Below are positions 29,901 to 39,555 of a DNA stretch of 48,402 nt, one piece after another. Position numbers and translations under genes: made by a program. The notes beneath the pieces were generated by a model. That model was not told the origin of the DNA and did not search any database. It saw nothing but the letters and a program-made list of their open reading frames with translations. The first letter of the stretch is position 1. Each line of letters starts with the position of its first letter. The stretch is taken from assembly GCA_016180575.1 (NCBI GenBank), contig JACPAY010000007.1:77642-126043 (forward strand), in the 5' to 3' direction. This DNA comes from Candidatus Omnitrophota bacterium (GTDB taxonomy: Bacteria; Omnitrophota; Gorgyraeia; Aquiviventales; Aquiviventaceae).

Positions 29901-30823
29901 CAGCGGCCTCCCTCGCCCGTGTAGCCGAGCTCGCGCAGGATGCGCTCGTCCCGCCGCCAGTCCTCGGCCACCTTCACCCACAGCGCCAGGTGGACCTTGC
30001 GCCCCAGGAGCCGTTCCAGCTGCCGCCGCGCCTCCTGGCCGATCCGCTTCAGCATCGCCCCGCCCCGCCCGATGACGATCGCCTTCTGGCCCGGCCGCTC
30101 GACGAGGATGGTGGCGTGGATCGCCGTCACGCGCTCCCCCGCCTCCACCTGATCGAGCCGCACCGCCACCGCGTGCGGTACCTCCTGGCGCGTGGCGAGG
30201 AGGAGTTGCTCCCGGATGAGCTCGCCGATGCGCTGGTCGGTGGTCTGGTCCGTCCGCTGCTGCGGTTCGTACCAGCGCGGGCCCTCCGGCAGATGGGCGA
30301 TGATCCGCCCGAGCAGCACGTCCAGCTGGTCGCCGGTCAGCGCTGAGATCGGGATGCACTCCGCGAACGTCTGCGCCTTCGCGCACGCCTCGAGGAGCGG
30401 CAAGAGGCGCGGCTTCTTGACGGTATCCACTTTATTGATGGCGAGGAGGGCCGCGCGCGGCGCGCCGCCTCCGCCGGGCTGCCGGATCGCCTGCCGGACC
30501 CTCGCGAAGAGCCGCTCATCCGCCTCGGTGAGGCCGGCCCGCGCGTCGATCATCGCGACGAGCACGTCCGCTTCGTCCATGACCGCCTTCGCGACCTCCA
30601 TCATGTAGCGGCCGAGGACATGCTCAGGCTCGTGGAATCCCGGGCTGTCGAGGAAGGCGACCTGGGCGTCCTCCCGCGTGAGCACGCCGAGGACGCGGTG
30701 CCGGGTCGTCTGGGGGCGCGGCGAGACGATGGCGAGCTTCTCGCCCAGGTAGGCGTTGAGCAGCGTCGATTTGCCGACGTTGGGCCGGCCGACGATCCCG
30801 ACGAACCCGGAGCGATGGCTCAT
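29900..30823 (-). CDS. era: GTPase Era
   Basis: GIVGRPNVGKSTLLNAYLGEKLAIVSPRPQTTRHR, NKVD, KH-domain VIGRGGAMLKRIG. Confidence 0.95.
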   Translation of the reverse strand: MSHRSGFVGIVGRPNVGKSTLLNAYLGEKLAIVSPRPQTTRHRVLGVLTREDAQVAFLDSPGFHEPEHVLGRYMMEVAKAVMDEADVLVAMIDARAGLTEADERLFARVRQAIRQPGGGGAPRAALLAINKVDTVKKPRLLPLLEACAKAQTFAECIPISALTGDQLDVLLGRIIAHLPEGPRWYEPQQRTDQTTDQRIGELIREQLLLATRQEVPHAVAVRLDQVEAGERVTAIHATILVERPGQKAIVIGRGGAMLKRIGQEARRQLERLLGRKVHLALWVKVAEDWRRDERILRELGYTGEGGR

Positions 30824-32547
30824 TTGTGGCGCTTCCGTCCGACCCATGCCAGCAGCTGGTTGAGGGTGAAACAGTTGAGGAGGTGGCGGGGCTCAAGCCA
30901 CGCGCGACGCGCCACCGCCAGCCCAAACGCGATCTGCTCCAATTGATCGACGCTGTGCGTATCCGTCGAGAGCGCCAGCATCACCCCCGCTTCCCTGGCC
31001 CGCCGGGCCGACGCATCGTTCAGATCCAGCCGGCGCGGATGGGCATTGAGCTCTAATGCGGTCCCGGTCGTCTTCGCCGCCCTGAAGACCGCCTCCAGAT
31101 CCACCGGGTACGGCTCGCGCTGGCCCATCAGCCGGCCGGTGGGATGCGCGATCAGCGTGACGTACGGGTTGCGCATGGCCGCGATGAGGCGGCGCGTGAG
31201 CGCAGCCTCGCCCTGCCCGAACCCCGAATGGATGGACCCGACGACGAAGTCGAGGTCCGCCAGCACCGCGTCCGGATAGTCCATCGAGCCGTCGCCAAGG
31301 ATATCCACCTCCGCCCCCATCAAGAGGCGCAAGGGCCCGCCGCGGGCGTTGAGCGCGCGGATCTCCCGCATCTGCTCGCGCAGCCGCCTGACCGGCATGC
31401 CGTGCGCCACCTTGAGCGACGGCGAATGGTCGCAGATCGCCAGATACTGATAGCCGCGGGCGGTACCCGCCTTCGCCACGCGGCTGAGCGAGTCGCTCCC
31501 GTCCGACCACCTCGTGTGGATGTGGAAGTCGCCCCGGATGTCCTCCGCCTCGACCAGCGACGGCAATCGGCCGGCTTTCGCCGCGTCGATCTCGCCGCAG
31601 TCCTCGCGCAGCTCGGGCGGGATCCACGCGAGGCCCAGCGCCTTGTAGACGTCCGCCTCTTCCCTGCCCGCAAGGCGCTTCCCGGTCTTCAATCGGAACA
31701 CGCCGTACTCGTTGACCTTGAGGCCCTGCCGCCCCGCCAGTTCGCGCAGGCGGACATTGTGCTCCTTCGAACCGGTGAAGTACTGCAGGGCGGCGCCGAA
31801 GCTCTCCGGCGGAACGACCCGCAGGTCGATCTGCAGCCCGTCCGGGGTCAGGATGGAGGACTTGGTCCTGCCGGAGGCCAGCACCCGGGCGCAGAAGGAG
31901 GACTTCCGCAGCGCCTCCATCGCCTTCAGCGGCCGGGTGGACGCCGCCAGCAGATCCAGGTCGCCGATCGTCTCCCGCATCCGCCGCAGGCTGCCGGCCG
32001 TCGAGACGCGGCTGACGCCGGGCGCCCGCCGCAAGAGCGCGAGCAGCTCGTTGGCCAGCGGCACGGCGATCCCCAGATGCATCCGTTCGCGGCCACGAGC
32101 CAACACGCCGATGCCCTTGAGGAGGTTCTCCTCTTTCTTCGCCCCGAACCCCGGCAGCCCCCGAATCCGGTGCGCCTTCGCCGCCTCCTCAAGCTCCCCG
32201 ACGGTGGAAACGCGCAGCCGTTTCGTCAGCAGCTTGGCCGTCTTGGGACCGAGGCCGGGGACCTCCAGCAGCTCCAGGATGCCGGGCGGGACCCGCCGCT
32301 TGAGCGATTCGACCGCGCGCATCTTGCCCGTCTGGAGATACTCCTCGATCTTCTCGGCCAGATCCGCCCCGATGCCGGAGAGCTCCCGCAGCCGCCGTTC
32401 CGCGGCCAGCCGCTCGAGGTCGCCGCTGAAGCTTTCCAGGTTCTGCGCGGCCCGCCGGTAGGCCCGGATGCGAAAGGGGTTCTCGTCGCGGTACTCCAGC
32501 AGATCGGCCATCTGGGTGAAGAGCGCGGCGATCTCGTGTTGTTTCAT
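30820..32547 (-). CDS. polX: DNA polymerase/3'-5' exonuclease PolX
   Basis: HhH repeats, beta-type polymerase region, C-terminal PHP domain DFHIHTRWSDGSDSL. Confidence 0.9.
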   Translation of the reverse strand: MKQHEIAALFTQMADLLEYRDENPFRIRAYRRAAQNLESFSGDLERLAAERRLRELSGIGADLAEKIEEYLQTGKMRAVESLKRRVPPGILELLEVPGLGPKTAKLLTKRLRVSTVGELEEAAKAHRIRGLPGFGAKKEENLLKGIGVLARGRERMHLGIAVPLANELLALLRRAPGVSRVSTAGSLRRMRETIGDLDLLAASTRPLKAMEALRKSSFCARVLASGRTKSSILTPDGLQIDLRVVPPESFGAALQYFTGSKEHNVRLRELAGRQGLKVNEYGVFRLKTGKRLAGREEADVYKALGLAWIPPELREDCGEIDAAKAGRLPSLVEAEDIRGDFHIHTRWSDGSDSLSRVAKAGTARGYQYLAICDHSPSLKVAHGMPVRRLREQMREIRALNARGGPLRLLMGAEVDILGDGSMDYPDAVLADLDFVVGSIHSGFGQGEAALTRRLIAAMRNPYVTLIAHPTGRLMGQREPYPVDLEAVFRAAKTTGTALELNAHPRRLDLNDASARRAREAGVMLALSTDTHSVDQLEQIAFGLAVARRAWLEPRHLLNCFTLNQLLAWVGRKRHK

Positions 32548-33743
32548 CCGACCGCCTCCTCGCGCGACGCGGGGACGCCCCGGAGGAGCCAGAGCCCGAC
32601 CGCCAGCTGCCCGACGAGCATCAGGACGGCGGGACGGTACCGCGCCGGGTCCCACACCACCACACCCCAGAGCAGCGGCCCGACGATGGCCGCCGCCCTC
32701 CCGAAGAGCCCGGCCAGGCCGAACATCTCCGCAAGCTGGTCCTTGGGCGACAGCTCCACGACCAGCACGCGGGCGGTGGCCCACGTGGAGCCCAGGCAGA
32801 ATCCGATGACCGGCCCGGCAAACCAATACCACCCCCCGGAGGGGGCCGCCGCCACGAGCGCCAAGGCCGCCATCCACCCCGCCCAGATGCCGGCCAGCGT
32901 CCGTTTCGCCCCCCACCGAGCGATCAGCCGGCCGAAGGAGAGCGACCCGGCCACGGCGAACAGCTGGCTGAAGACGAAGAACGCGATCAGCCGTCCCACC
33001 GTGAAGCCCATGACCGTCCGCGCGTAGACCCCCATGAAGACGAGCACGGTGTTGATCGCGGTCAGGCTGAAGAAGGCGGCCCAGAAGTACCGCCACAGGC
33101 CGGCCAAGGCCCGCGCGGAGCGCACGGTGCGGCTCATCCGCTGCGCGGCATTCCGCGCGAGCCGGCGCCAGTTCGTCTTCCCGCCGAGCGCCGGGGTCTC
33201 ACGGATCACCAGGAAGCTCGGCAGCGCGAAGAGCAGGAAGCAGAGGGCGGCCGGCGCGAACGCGGCCTGGTAGCCCCCGACGTGGACGAACGGCCAGAGC
33301 AGCACCAGGCCCAGCGTGCTGCCCAGGTAGCCGAAGGCCGCCCCGATGCCGGAGGCCTGCCCCAGCCGCCCGGGGGCCGCCACCGTCCAGAGCAGCGCGT
33401 CGTAGAACACCGTGCCGAGCTGGTAGCAGATGTTGGCGATCCCGAAGAGCACGAGCGCGACCCCCAGGTGCGTCGTCATGCCGACGAGCACGGTGGCGGC
33501 GGTGCAGCCGTAGGTGGTCCATCGGAGGAAGCGCATCCGCTCGCCGGCCGCGTCGGAGAGCGCGCCGCTGAGCGGCATGATGAGCGCCACGACGGCCATC
33601 GAGATCCCCAGCGCGAGGCTGAACCACAGCTCCTTGCCGCCGCGGGTCTCCACCACCCACAGGGGGAAGTAGAACGAGAGCATCGCCACGGCGAAGAACG
33701 TGTTGGCGAGATCGAAGAGCGCCCACGCCAGGAACTGCCGCAT
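32544..33743 (-). CDS. MFS transporter (UMF1-like)
   Basis: ALFDLANTFFAVAMLSFYFPLW; multiple TM segments. Confidence 0.85.
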   Translation of the reverse strand: MRQFLAWALFDLANTFFAVAMLSFYFPLWVVETRGGKELWFSLALGISMAVVALIMPLSGALSDAAGERMRFLRWTTYGCTAATVLVGMTTHLGVALVLFGIANICYQLGTVFYDALLWTVAAPGRLGQASGIGAAFGYLGSTLGLVLLWPFVHVGGYQAAFAPAALCFLLFALPSFLVIRETPALGGKTNWRRLARNAAQRMSRTVRSARALAGLWRYFWAAFFSLTAINTVLVFMGVYARTVMGFTVGRLIAFFVFSQLFAVAGSLSFGRLIARWGAKRTLAGIWAGWMAALALVAAAPSGGWYWFAGPVIGFCLGSTWATARVLVVELSPKDQLAEMFGLAGLFGRAAAIVGPLLWGVVVWDPARYRPAVLMLVGQLAVGLWLLRGVPASREEAVG

Positions 33744-33753
33744 CCGCTCGCCG

Positions 33754-35049
33754 CTACCGCGCAGACTGCAGGAACGCCGGCAGGCTGTCTTTCCAGTCGG
33801 CTTCGAGCCGCGGGAGCTTCCGGCGGAAGCCCTCCGCCAGGGCCTCCTCCCACGCCTGCCCGCCCGCAATCGCCTGGAGGAGCTTCCGGATCCGCCAGAA
33901 TCCGTACCGGTTCACGAGGTAGGCCGCGATCGTGTAGGACTCCTCATACGCCAGGCCCACCTCCTCGGCGGCGAGGGCCGGCGAGATGTGGTCGGAGAGC
34001 TCCGTCCATGGGATGAGCTGCTGCGCCTCGTAGGCCTGGGCCAGCCGATGGAGCGGCCGTGACGCCTGGGTCCGGCCCTCGTACTCCGCCAACCCCTCGT
34101 TCAGCCAGGTCGGGCACCGGCCCTTCGTCAGGTCGTGGATGAGCGCATGGGTGTATTCATGGAACAGGATGTTCCGGACCGTCGCCTGGTCGAACTGCTC
34201 GCTCGGCAGCGGCACGCGGATCTTCCCGTCGAACTGGCCGCCCAGCCACTCCGGCGTCTCCTCCCGCAGCTGGCGGAACTTCTCCGGGCTGTAGATGAGG
34301 ACGACGAGCTTGTACTTGGGCCAGTAGGCGAAGTCCGACCCGACCTGCCGCCGGGCGGTGATGAGGGCATCGCGGATGTCGAAGCCGACCGGCCGCTCCA
34401 GATGTTCTTCATAGCGCAAATCGAAATAGGATTGGGACAGCCGCTCAAACTGCGACTCGACCGGCAGCTCCTCGGTGACCTGGCTGAGCTGCTCCGCGAC
34501 CTCCGCCTGGCTGGGATCGAGGGCCAGCACCCGCTCCCAGGCCGCTTTGGCCTCCTTGAGCCGCTGCCGATCGTACTCGATCTTCCCGAGGAGGTGGTAG
34601 GCTTCCACCAGCTCCGGGTTGAGCGCGATCGCCCGCTGGAGCGCATCAACCGCGCCGGCGATGTCGCGCCGCTCATAGGCCTCATGCCCCTGCATGAGCC
34701 ATACCCGGCTGAAGTTCTTCTGCACCTGCTGGTCCTTAGCGTCGAGCCGCAGCGCCTCCTGGAACTGCTGCGCCGCCAGCGCCCACTGTCCCTGACCGCT
34801 CAATTCCACTCCATAGTTGTTGTAGGCGACCGCGAGCTGTTGGCGCGTCTGGGCGTGTCCCGGACGGTCGTAGGCCTGCTGCCTGAGATGGGTGATCACC
34901 GCCGGCCAGTCGACGGCCTCCTGGCCGTCCCCCGTTTCAGCATGCAGCGTGGAGCCGGCGGCGATCGAGAGCAGCGCAAGAGCCAAAAGCGCGGCGGGGC
35001 CGGCGGCGCGGTGCGGCGAACGCCTCCCTTGCCACCCGCCGCTAACCAT
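33754..35049 (-). CDS. TPR protein with peptidase MA-like metalloprotease domain
   Basis: TPR repeats; HEYTHALIHDLTKGRCPTWLNEGLAEYEG gluzincin motif. Confidence 0.85.
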   Translation of the reverse strand: MVSGGWQGRRSPHRAAGPAALLALALLSIAAGSTLHAETGDGQEAVDWPAVITHLRQQAYDRPGHAQTRQQLAVAYNNYGVELSGQGQWALAAQQFQEALRLDAKDQQVQKNFSRVWLMQGHEAYERRDIAGAVDALQRAIALNPELVEAYHLLGKIEYDRQRLKEAKAAWERVLALDPSQAEVAEQLSQVTEELPVESQFERLSQSYFDLRYEEHLERPVGFDIRDALITARRQVGSDFAYWPKYKLVVLIYSPEKFRQLREETPEWLGGQFDGKIRVPLPSEQFDQATVRNILFHEYTHALIHDLTKGRCPTWLNEGLAEYEGRTQASRPLHRLAQAYEAQQLIPWTELSDHISPALAAEEVGLAYEESYTIAAYLVNRYGFWRIRKLLQAIAGGQAWEEALAEGFRRKLPRLEADWKDSLPAFLQSAR

Positions 35050-35887
35050 TCGTCAGCGCCCAGTCGCGGACCCGTTGCAGCACGTCAGCCCGGACCGCCT
35101 CATGATGCAGCTCATGGTAGCTGTCCGGGAAGACCTCGCAGTGCTTCTCGCACGTCAGCCGGTCGAACCAGCGGCGGGCCCACTCGATGGAGACGACCCG
35201 GTCCGCGCCGGCGAGGAGGAGCAGGACCGGCGCCCTGATCGACGCGGCGCGGGCCATCGCCTCATCCCGCGCGCGCAGCAGCGAGCGATAGGTCCTCGCG
35301 GTCATGATATGGTGGACGAGGGGGTCGTCGCGGTACGCTTGAACCACGCCCGCATCATGGCTGAGCCGCTCGACATCGAAGCGCAAGGAGAAGGGGCAGG
35401 TCGGCCAGCACGCCGCCAGGAGCGAGGCGGCAGCCGTCTCCCAGCGCGGGAGCGGAAATCCGACCTCCAATAACGGCGATTGGAGGATGACGCGCCGAAG
35501 CTCCGCAGGCTGCTCCAGCGCCCACAAGATGGCCAGGAGCCCCCCGAAGCTGTGTCCGAAGAGCGCATAGGATGAGAGGCCTGACTGCGGCAGGAAGACG
35601 TCGCGGGTCACGCCCTGGAGCTGCCGCACGTAGTCGGCCACCTGCTCCACGTCCCCCCGCCGCCCGTCGGAGCGTCCGTGACCCCAGAGGTCAGGCACCC
35701 CGACCCAGATGCCCTGCCCTGCCAGCGCCTCGGCAAACGCCCGGTGCCGGCCGCCGTGCTCGCCAAAGCCATGGACGATGATCAGGAGGGCTCGCGGGGC
35801 CGCCGCGGGCCGCCAGCAGCGGTAGGCCAGCCGCCGCCGCGACGCCGGCTCGACCCACTCGCCGTCGAGCGAGGAGACGCCGTTCAT
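35042..35887 (-). CDS. Monoacylglycerol lipase-like alpha/beta hydrolase
   Basis: IIVHGFGEHGGRHRAFAEAL, DLWGHGRSDGRRG, GHSFGGLLA. Confidence 0.88.
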   Translation of the reverse strand: MNGVSSLDGEWVEPASRRRLAYRCWRPAAAPRALLIIVHGFGEHGGRHRAFAEALAGQGIWVGVPDLWGHGRSDGRRGDVEQVADYVRQLQGVTRDVFLPQSGLSSYALFGHSFGGLLAILWALEQPAELRRVILQSPLLEVGFPLPRWETAAASLLAACWPTCPFSLRFDVERLSHDAGVVQAYRDDPLVHHIMTARTYRSLLRARDEAMARAASIRAPVLLLLAGADRVVSIEWARRWFDRLTCEKHCEVFPDSYHELHHEAVRADVLQRVRDWALTNG

Positions 35888-37704
35888 GGAGCCGACTGGT
35901 AGAGGGCGTCCAGCGCCGCGGCGTACCGCTGGGCGATGACGGTGCGTTTCGCCTTCAGCGTGGGGGTCAGCTCGCCGGCCGCCTGGGAGAACTCCTGCTC
36001 GAGCAGCGCGATGCGCTTGACCTGCTCGAAGCTCGGGAGCCCCTGCTGCCTGGCTTGGACGAGGCCCCAGTAGAACGCCGCGACCCGCGGGTCGCGGACC
36101 AGCTCCGCCGCCGACGCCGCGGGAATCTCCTCCTGCTGGGCGTAGCGCCGCAGCTGGTCCATGTTCGGCACGATGAGCGCCACGCAGTACGGCCGCCGGT
36201 CCCCGTAGACGAACGCCTGGCTGATGTGCGGGTCCGCCACGAAGAGGCCCTCGAGCTTCTGCGGCGCGACGAACTTCCCTCCCGCGGTCTTGATGAGGTC
36301 CTTCTTCCGGTCCGTGATGACGAGGCACCCCTCCGCATCCAGATGGCCGATATCCCCGGTGTGGAGCCAGCCGCCGGCGAGCACCTCGGCGGTCGCCTCC
36401 GGCTTCCGGTAGTAGCCCTGCATGACATGCGGGCCGCGGGTCAGGATCTCCCCGTCCTCGGCGATCCGGACCTCGACGCCGGGCAGCAACGGCCCGACGC
36501 TGCCAAACCGCGGCACGGGCGGGCGGTTGACGGCGATGACCGGCGAGGTTTCCGTCAGGCCGTAGCCTTCCAGGATCGTGACGCCCACGCTGTAGAAGAA
36601 CTCCCCGATCTCTTTCGAGAGCGGGGCGCTGCCGGAGACGAAGAACCGCAGCCGCCCGCCGAGATGAGAGCGAAGCGTTCGGAACACCAAGGCATCGGCG
36701 ATCGCCCGACGGAGCCGGAGCGGCCAGGGGATGGGCCGCCCCGCCAGCTCGCATGCGGCGGCCGCCCGTCCCACGCGGAGCGCCCATTCGGCCACGCGCC
36801 GCTTCGCCGGCGGGGCCTGCCGGATCCCTCCCTGGATGCTGAAGTAGAGTTTCTCGAAGAACCGCGGCACCCCCAGCATGATCGTCGGCCGGACCGCCAG
36901 CATGTCGCGCGGGATGGTGTCCATGCTCTCCGCATACGCGATGCGCGCCCCCACCGCCATCATGAGGTACCAGCCGGCCATCCGCTCGAACACGTGGCAG
37001 AGCGGCAGGAACGAGAGGTGGGTGTCCTGCCCGCGGATGGAAACCACCTGCAGGCAGGCCTCGACGTTGGAGAGGAAGTTGCGGTGCGACAGCATGACGC
37101 CCTTTGGCTCGCCCGTCGTGCCCGACGTGTAGATGAGCGTGGCGGTCTGCTCCGGGCGCAGGTCGCCCAGCCGCCGGCCGAGCTGCTCACGCAGCTCCTG
37201 ACCCGCTGCCCTGCCCTGCGCGAGCGCCGCTTCCCAGGGCACGACCGGCGGTTGGCCGGCCTGCGCCGCCCCCTCCATTGCGACCAGCGCGCGGAAGCAG
37301 CCCATGTCCCGATTGACCGCGAGGAGCTTCGCGGCCTGCTCCGGCGTCGAGGCGATGCCGATGACGGCGCCGCAGTCCTGGCCGATGGCCCGGATCCCCT
37401 CCCCGGTCAGGCTGGGGTAGATCGGCACGGTCCACGCCCCGACGGACTGGATGGCCAGGTCCGCCAGGGCCCACTCCGGACGGTTCTCGGACAGGAGGAG
37501 CACCCGGTCGCCAGGCTCGACGCCTTGCTGGAGCAGGTAGAGGCTGAAGGCGCGCAGGTCCTCGGCCGCCTGCGCCCAGGTGATGGGGCGGTAGGCGCCG
37601 TCCCGCCTGGCGAGGAAGAGGGGGGCCGCCTGGAGCGCCTCGGCCTGACGGGCGAAGAGCGCGGGGATCGCCTCCCCGGTCACAGGATGCCCTCTTCCAG
37701 CCAT
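35884..37704 (-). CDS. Long-chain acyl-CoA synthetase (AMP-binding)
   Basis: LIYTSGTTGEPKGVMLSHRN, GYGLTETSPVI, TGDIGHLDAEGCLVITDRKKDLIKTAGGK. Confidence 0.94.
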   Translation of the reverse strand: MAGRGHPVTGEAIPALFARQAEALQAAPLFLARRDGAYRPITWAQAAEDLRAFSLYLLQQGVEPGDRVLLLSENRPEWALADLAIQSVGAWTVPIYPSLTGEGIRAIGQDCGAVIGIASTPEQAAKLLAVNRDMGCFRALVAMEGAAQAGQPPVVPWEAALAQGRAAGQELREQLGRRLGDLRPEQTATLIYTSGTTGEPKGVMLSHRNFLSNVEACLQVVSIRGQDTHLSFLPLCHVFERMAGWYLMMAVGARIAYAESMDTIPRDMLAVRPTIMLGVPRFFEKLYFSIQGGIRQAPPAKRRVAEWALRVGRAAAACELAGRPIPWPLRLRRAIADALVFRTLRSHLGGRLRFFVSGSAPLSKEIGEFFYSVGVTILEGYGLTETSPVIAVNRPPVPRFGSVGPLLPGVEVRIAEDGEILTRGPHVMQGYYRKPEATAEVLAGGWLHTGDIGHLDAEGCLVITDRKKDLIKTAGGKFVAPQKLEGLFVADPHISQAFVYGDRRPYCVALIVPNMDQLRRYAQQEEIPAASAAELVRDPRVAAFYWGLVQARQQGLPSFEQVKRIALLEQEFSQAAGELTPTLKAKRTVIAQRYAAALDALYQSAP

Positions 37705-39551
37705 GCGAACCGTCCGCTCATGACGTCCTGCGCCGTCCGGTAGATCTCGCGGTCGTCATTGGCGCCGAGCTCCCGGAAGGCCTGCGCGATCCGCCGGCGG
37801 CTCATGCGGCAGAAGAGATCCGCGAGCTCCACCGGGCTCTGCTCGGCGGGCTGCAGGCGGACCATCGCCTGGGCCCTGGAACAGGCGGCGGCCATGGCGA
37901 AGAGGTCGGCCCCGATGTCCACCAAGCGGCCGAGCAGCTGCTGGCGGTACGCGAGGCGCGCCTGATGCCGGACCGCGCTGTGGAACAGGGCGCGGGCGAG
38001 CCGATGGCTCGTGCATTCGACGAAGCGCAGGTGGCCGGCAAGCCGGCGCTCGAATGCCGCAGGGCGCATCCATCCGCTCCACGCCAGCCATTGGCGGGGA
38101 TACCAGAGCGCGTAGTAGCCGAAGGCCCTGAGGGCCGAGCCGACCTTTCGGCGCGGCGATTGGCGCGGGTCGAGGAGCTGGCTGACGAGCCGCATGTGGG
38201 CGTCGAGCACCTCGCGGGCGATGAAGAGCCGCATGATCTGGCTCGTCCCTTCGATGATGAGGTTGATGCGGCCGTCCCGCATCATCCGCTCGACCGGGAG
38301 GCCCGGCTCCCCGCGGGCGCGCAAGGACTGCGCGGTCTCGTAGCCCCGCCCGCCGCGGACCTGCAGCGTGTCGTCGATGAGGCGCCAGCAGGCCTCGGAG
38401 CAGAACAGCTTGGCGATGGCCGCCTCCAGCCGGACATCGGTCGCCTTGCGGTCCACCAGCGCCGAGGCGAGCCAGACCATGGCGTCCATGGCGAAGGTCG
38501 TGGCCGCCATCGCGCCCACCTTCGCCGCCACCGCCTCATGCTTGCCGATCGGCCCGCCCCACTGCTTCCGCTCCTTGATCCACGCCCGGGTGATCTGGAG
38601 GCATCGCTTCGCGGTCCCGACGCACGCCGCCGGGATGGCGATGCGGCCGGCGTTGAGCGTCACGAGCGCCAGCTTGAGCCCGAGTCCCATCCCCCAGACG
38701 ATGTTCTCCTTCGGCACCCGGACATTGGTGAACCGCAGCACGCCGTTCTGGATGCCCTTCAGCCCCATGAAGTCGCAGCGATGGACGACCTCGAAGCCGG
38801 GCATGGCGCGCTCGACGATGAACGCCGTGATCTGCTTGCGCTCCCTCCCGCCGACGGTGATCGACGGCGTCCGGGCCATGACGACCACCAGCTCCGCCAC
38901 CGGGCCGTTGGTGCACCACAGCTTCTCGCCGTTGAGGACGTACGCGGCTCCCCCGTCCACGGGCGTGGCCGTCGTCACCATGTTGGCGGGATCCGAGCCG
39001 ACCCCGGGCTCGGTCAGGGCGAAGGCCGACACGGCGCCGCGGGCGAGCCGGGGGAGGTAGCGGCGTTTCTGCTCCTCCGTCCCGAAGAGGAGCAGGGGCT
39101 GCGGGGCGCCGATGCTCTGGTGGGCGCTCAGCCACACCGTGGTGGAGCCGCAGTAGCTGCCGATCAGGGCGATAACCCGGTTGTAGTTCGTCTGGGAGAG
39201 GCCGAGGCCCCCATACGCCTTCGGGATCTTCATGCCGAAGCAGCCCAGGCGGCTCAACCCCTCGAGGACGGCGGCCGGCATCTCGCCGGTCCGGTCGATC
39301 TCATCGGGGTCCACGTGCTCCTTGAGGAACGGCTCAAGCTGCGCGAGGAACGCGTCCCCGACCCGGCGGTCCGCCTCGTCCTGCTCCGGGTACGGGATGA
39401 TGAGATCGGTCCGCAGCCGCCCCATGAAGAGCTCGGCGACGAAGCTGGGATACCGCCACTCGGTCTCGCGGGCGGCCTCAGTGACCTCGAGCGCCTCCGG
39501 GGCGCCGGATCCCATGAGCGGGTCCGGTCCGGCCATCGGGGAGAGGGTCAT
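37680..39551 (-). CDS. Acyl-CoA dehydrogenase (VLCAD/ACAD9-like, with extended C-terminus)
   Basis: FALTEPGVGSDPANM, GEKLWCTNG, IIEGTSQIMRLFIAREVL. Confidence 0.93.
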   Translation of the reverse strand: MTLSPMAGPDPLMGSGAPEALEVTEAARETEWRYPSFVAELFMGRLRTDLIIPYPEQDEADRRVGDAFLAQLEPFLKEHVDPDEIDRTGEMPAAVLEGLSRLGCFGMKIPKAYGGLGLSQTNYNRVIALIGSYCGSTTVWLSAHQSIGAPQPLLLFGTEEQKRRYLPRLARGAVSAFALTEPGVGSDPANMVTTATPVDGGAAYVLNGEKLWCTNGPVAELVVVMARTPSITVGGRERKQITAFIVERAMPGFEVVHRCDFMGLKGIQNGVLRFTNVRVPKENIVWGMGLGLKLALVTLNAGRIAIPAACVGTAKRCLQITRAWIKERKQWGGPIGKHEAVAAKVGAMAATTFAMDAMVWLASALVDRKATDVRLEAAIAKLFCSEACWRLIDDTLQVRGGRGYETAQSLRARGEPGLPVERMMRDGRINLIIEGTSQIMRLFIAREVLDAHMRLVSQLLDPRQSPRRKVGSALRAFGYYALWYPRQWLAWSGWMRPAAFERRLAGHLRFVECTSHRLARALFHSAVRHQARLAYRQQLLGRLVDIGADLFAMAAACSRAQAMVRLQPAEQSPVELADLFCRMSRRRIAQAFRELGANDDREIYRTAQDVMSGRFAWLEEGIL

Positions 39552-39555
39552 CGGC

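Noticed and set aside
31144-33027. Long + strand ORF opposite PolX/MFS (also 36055-37743, 37965-39617, 43845-45788)
   Set aside because: Shadow ORFs of minus-strand genes with clear family motifs
37040-37056. cctgcaggcaggcctc in the acyl-CoA synthetase gene as another palindromic element copy
   Set aside because: Encodes conserved family sequence (VEACLQVVS) with no paired outer stem
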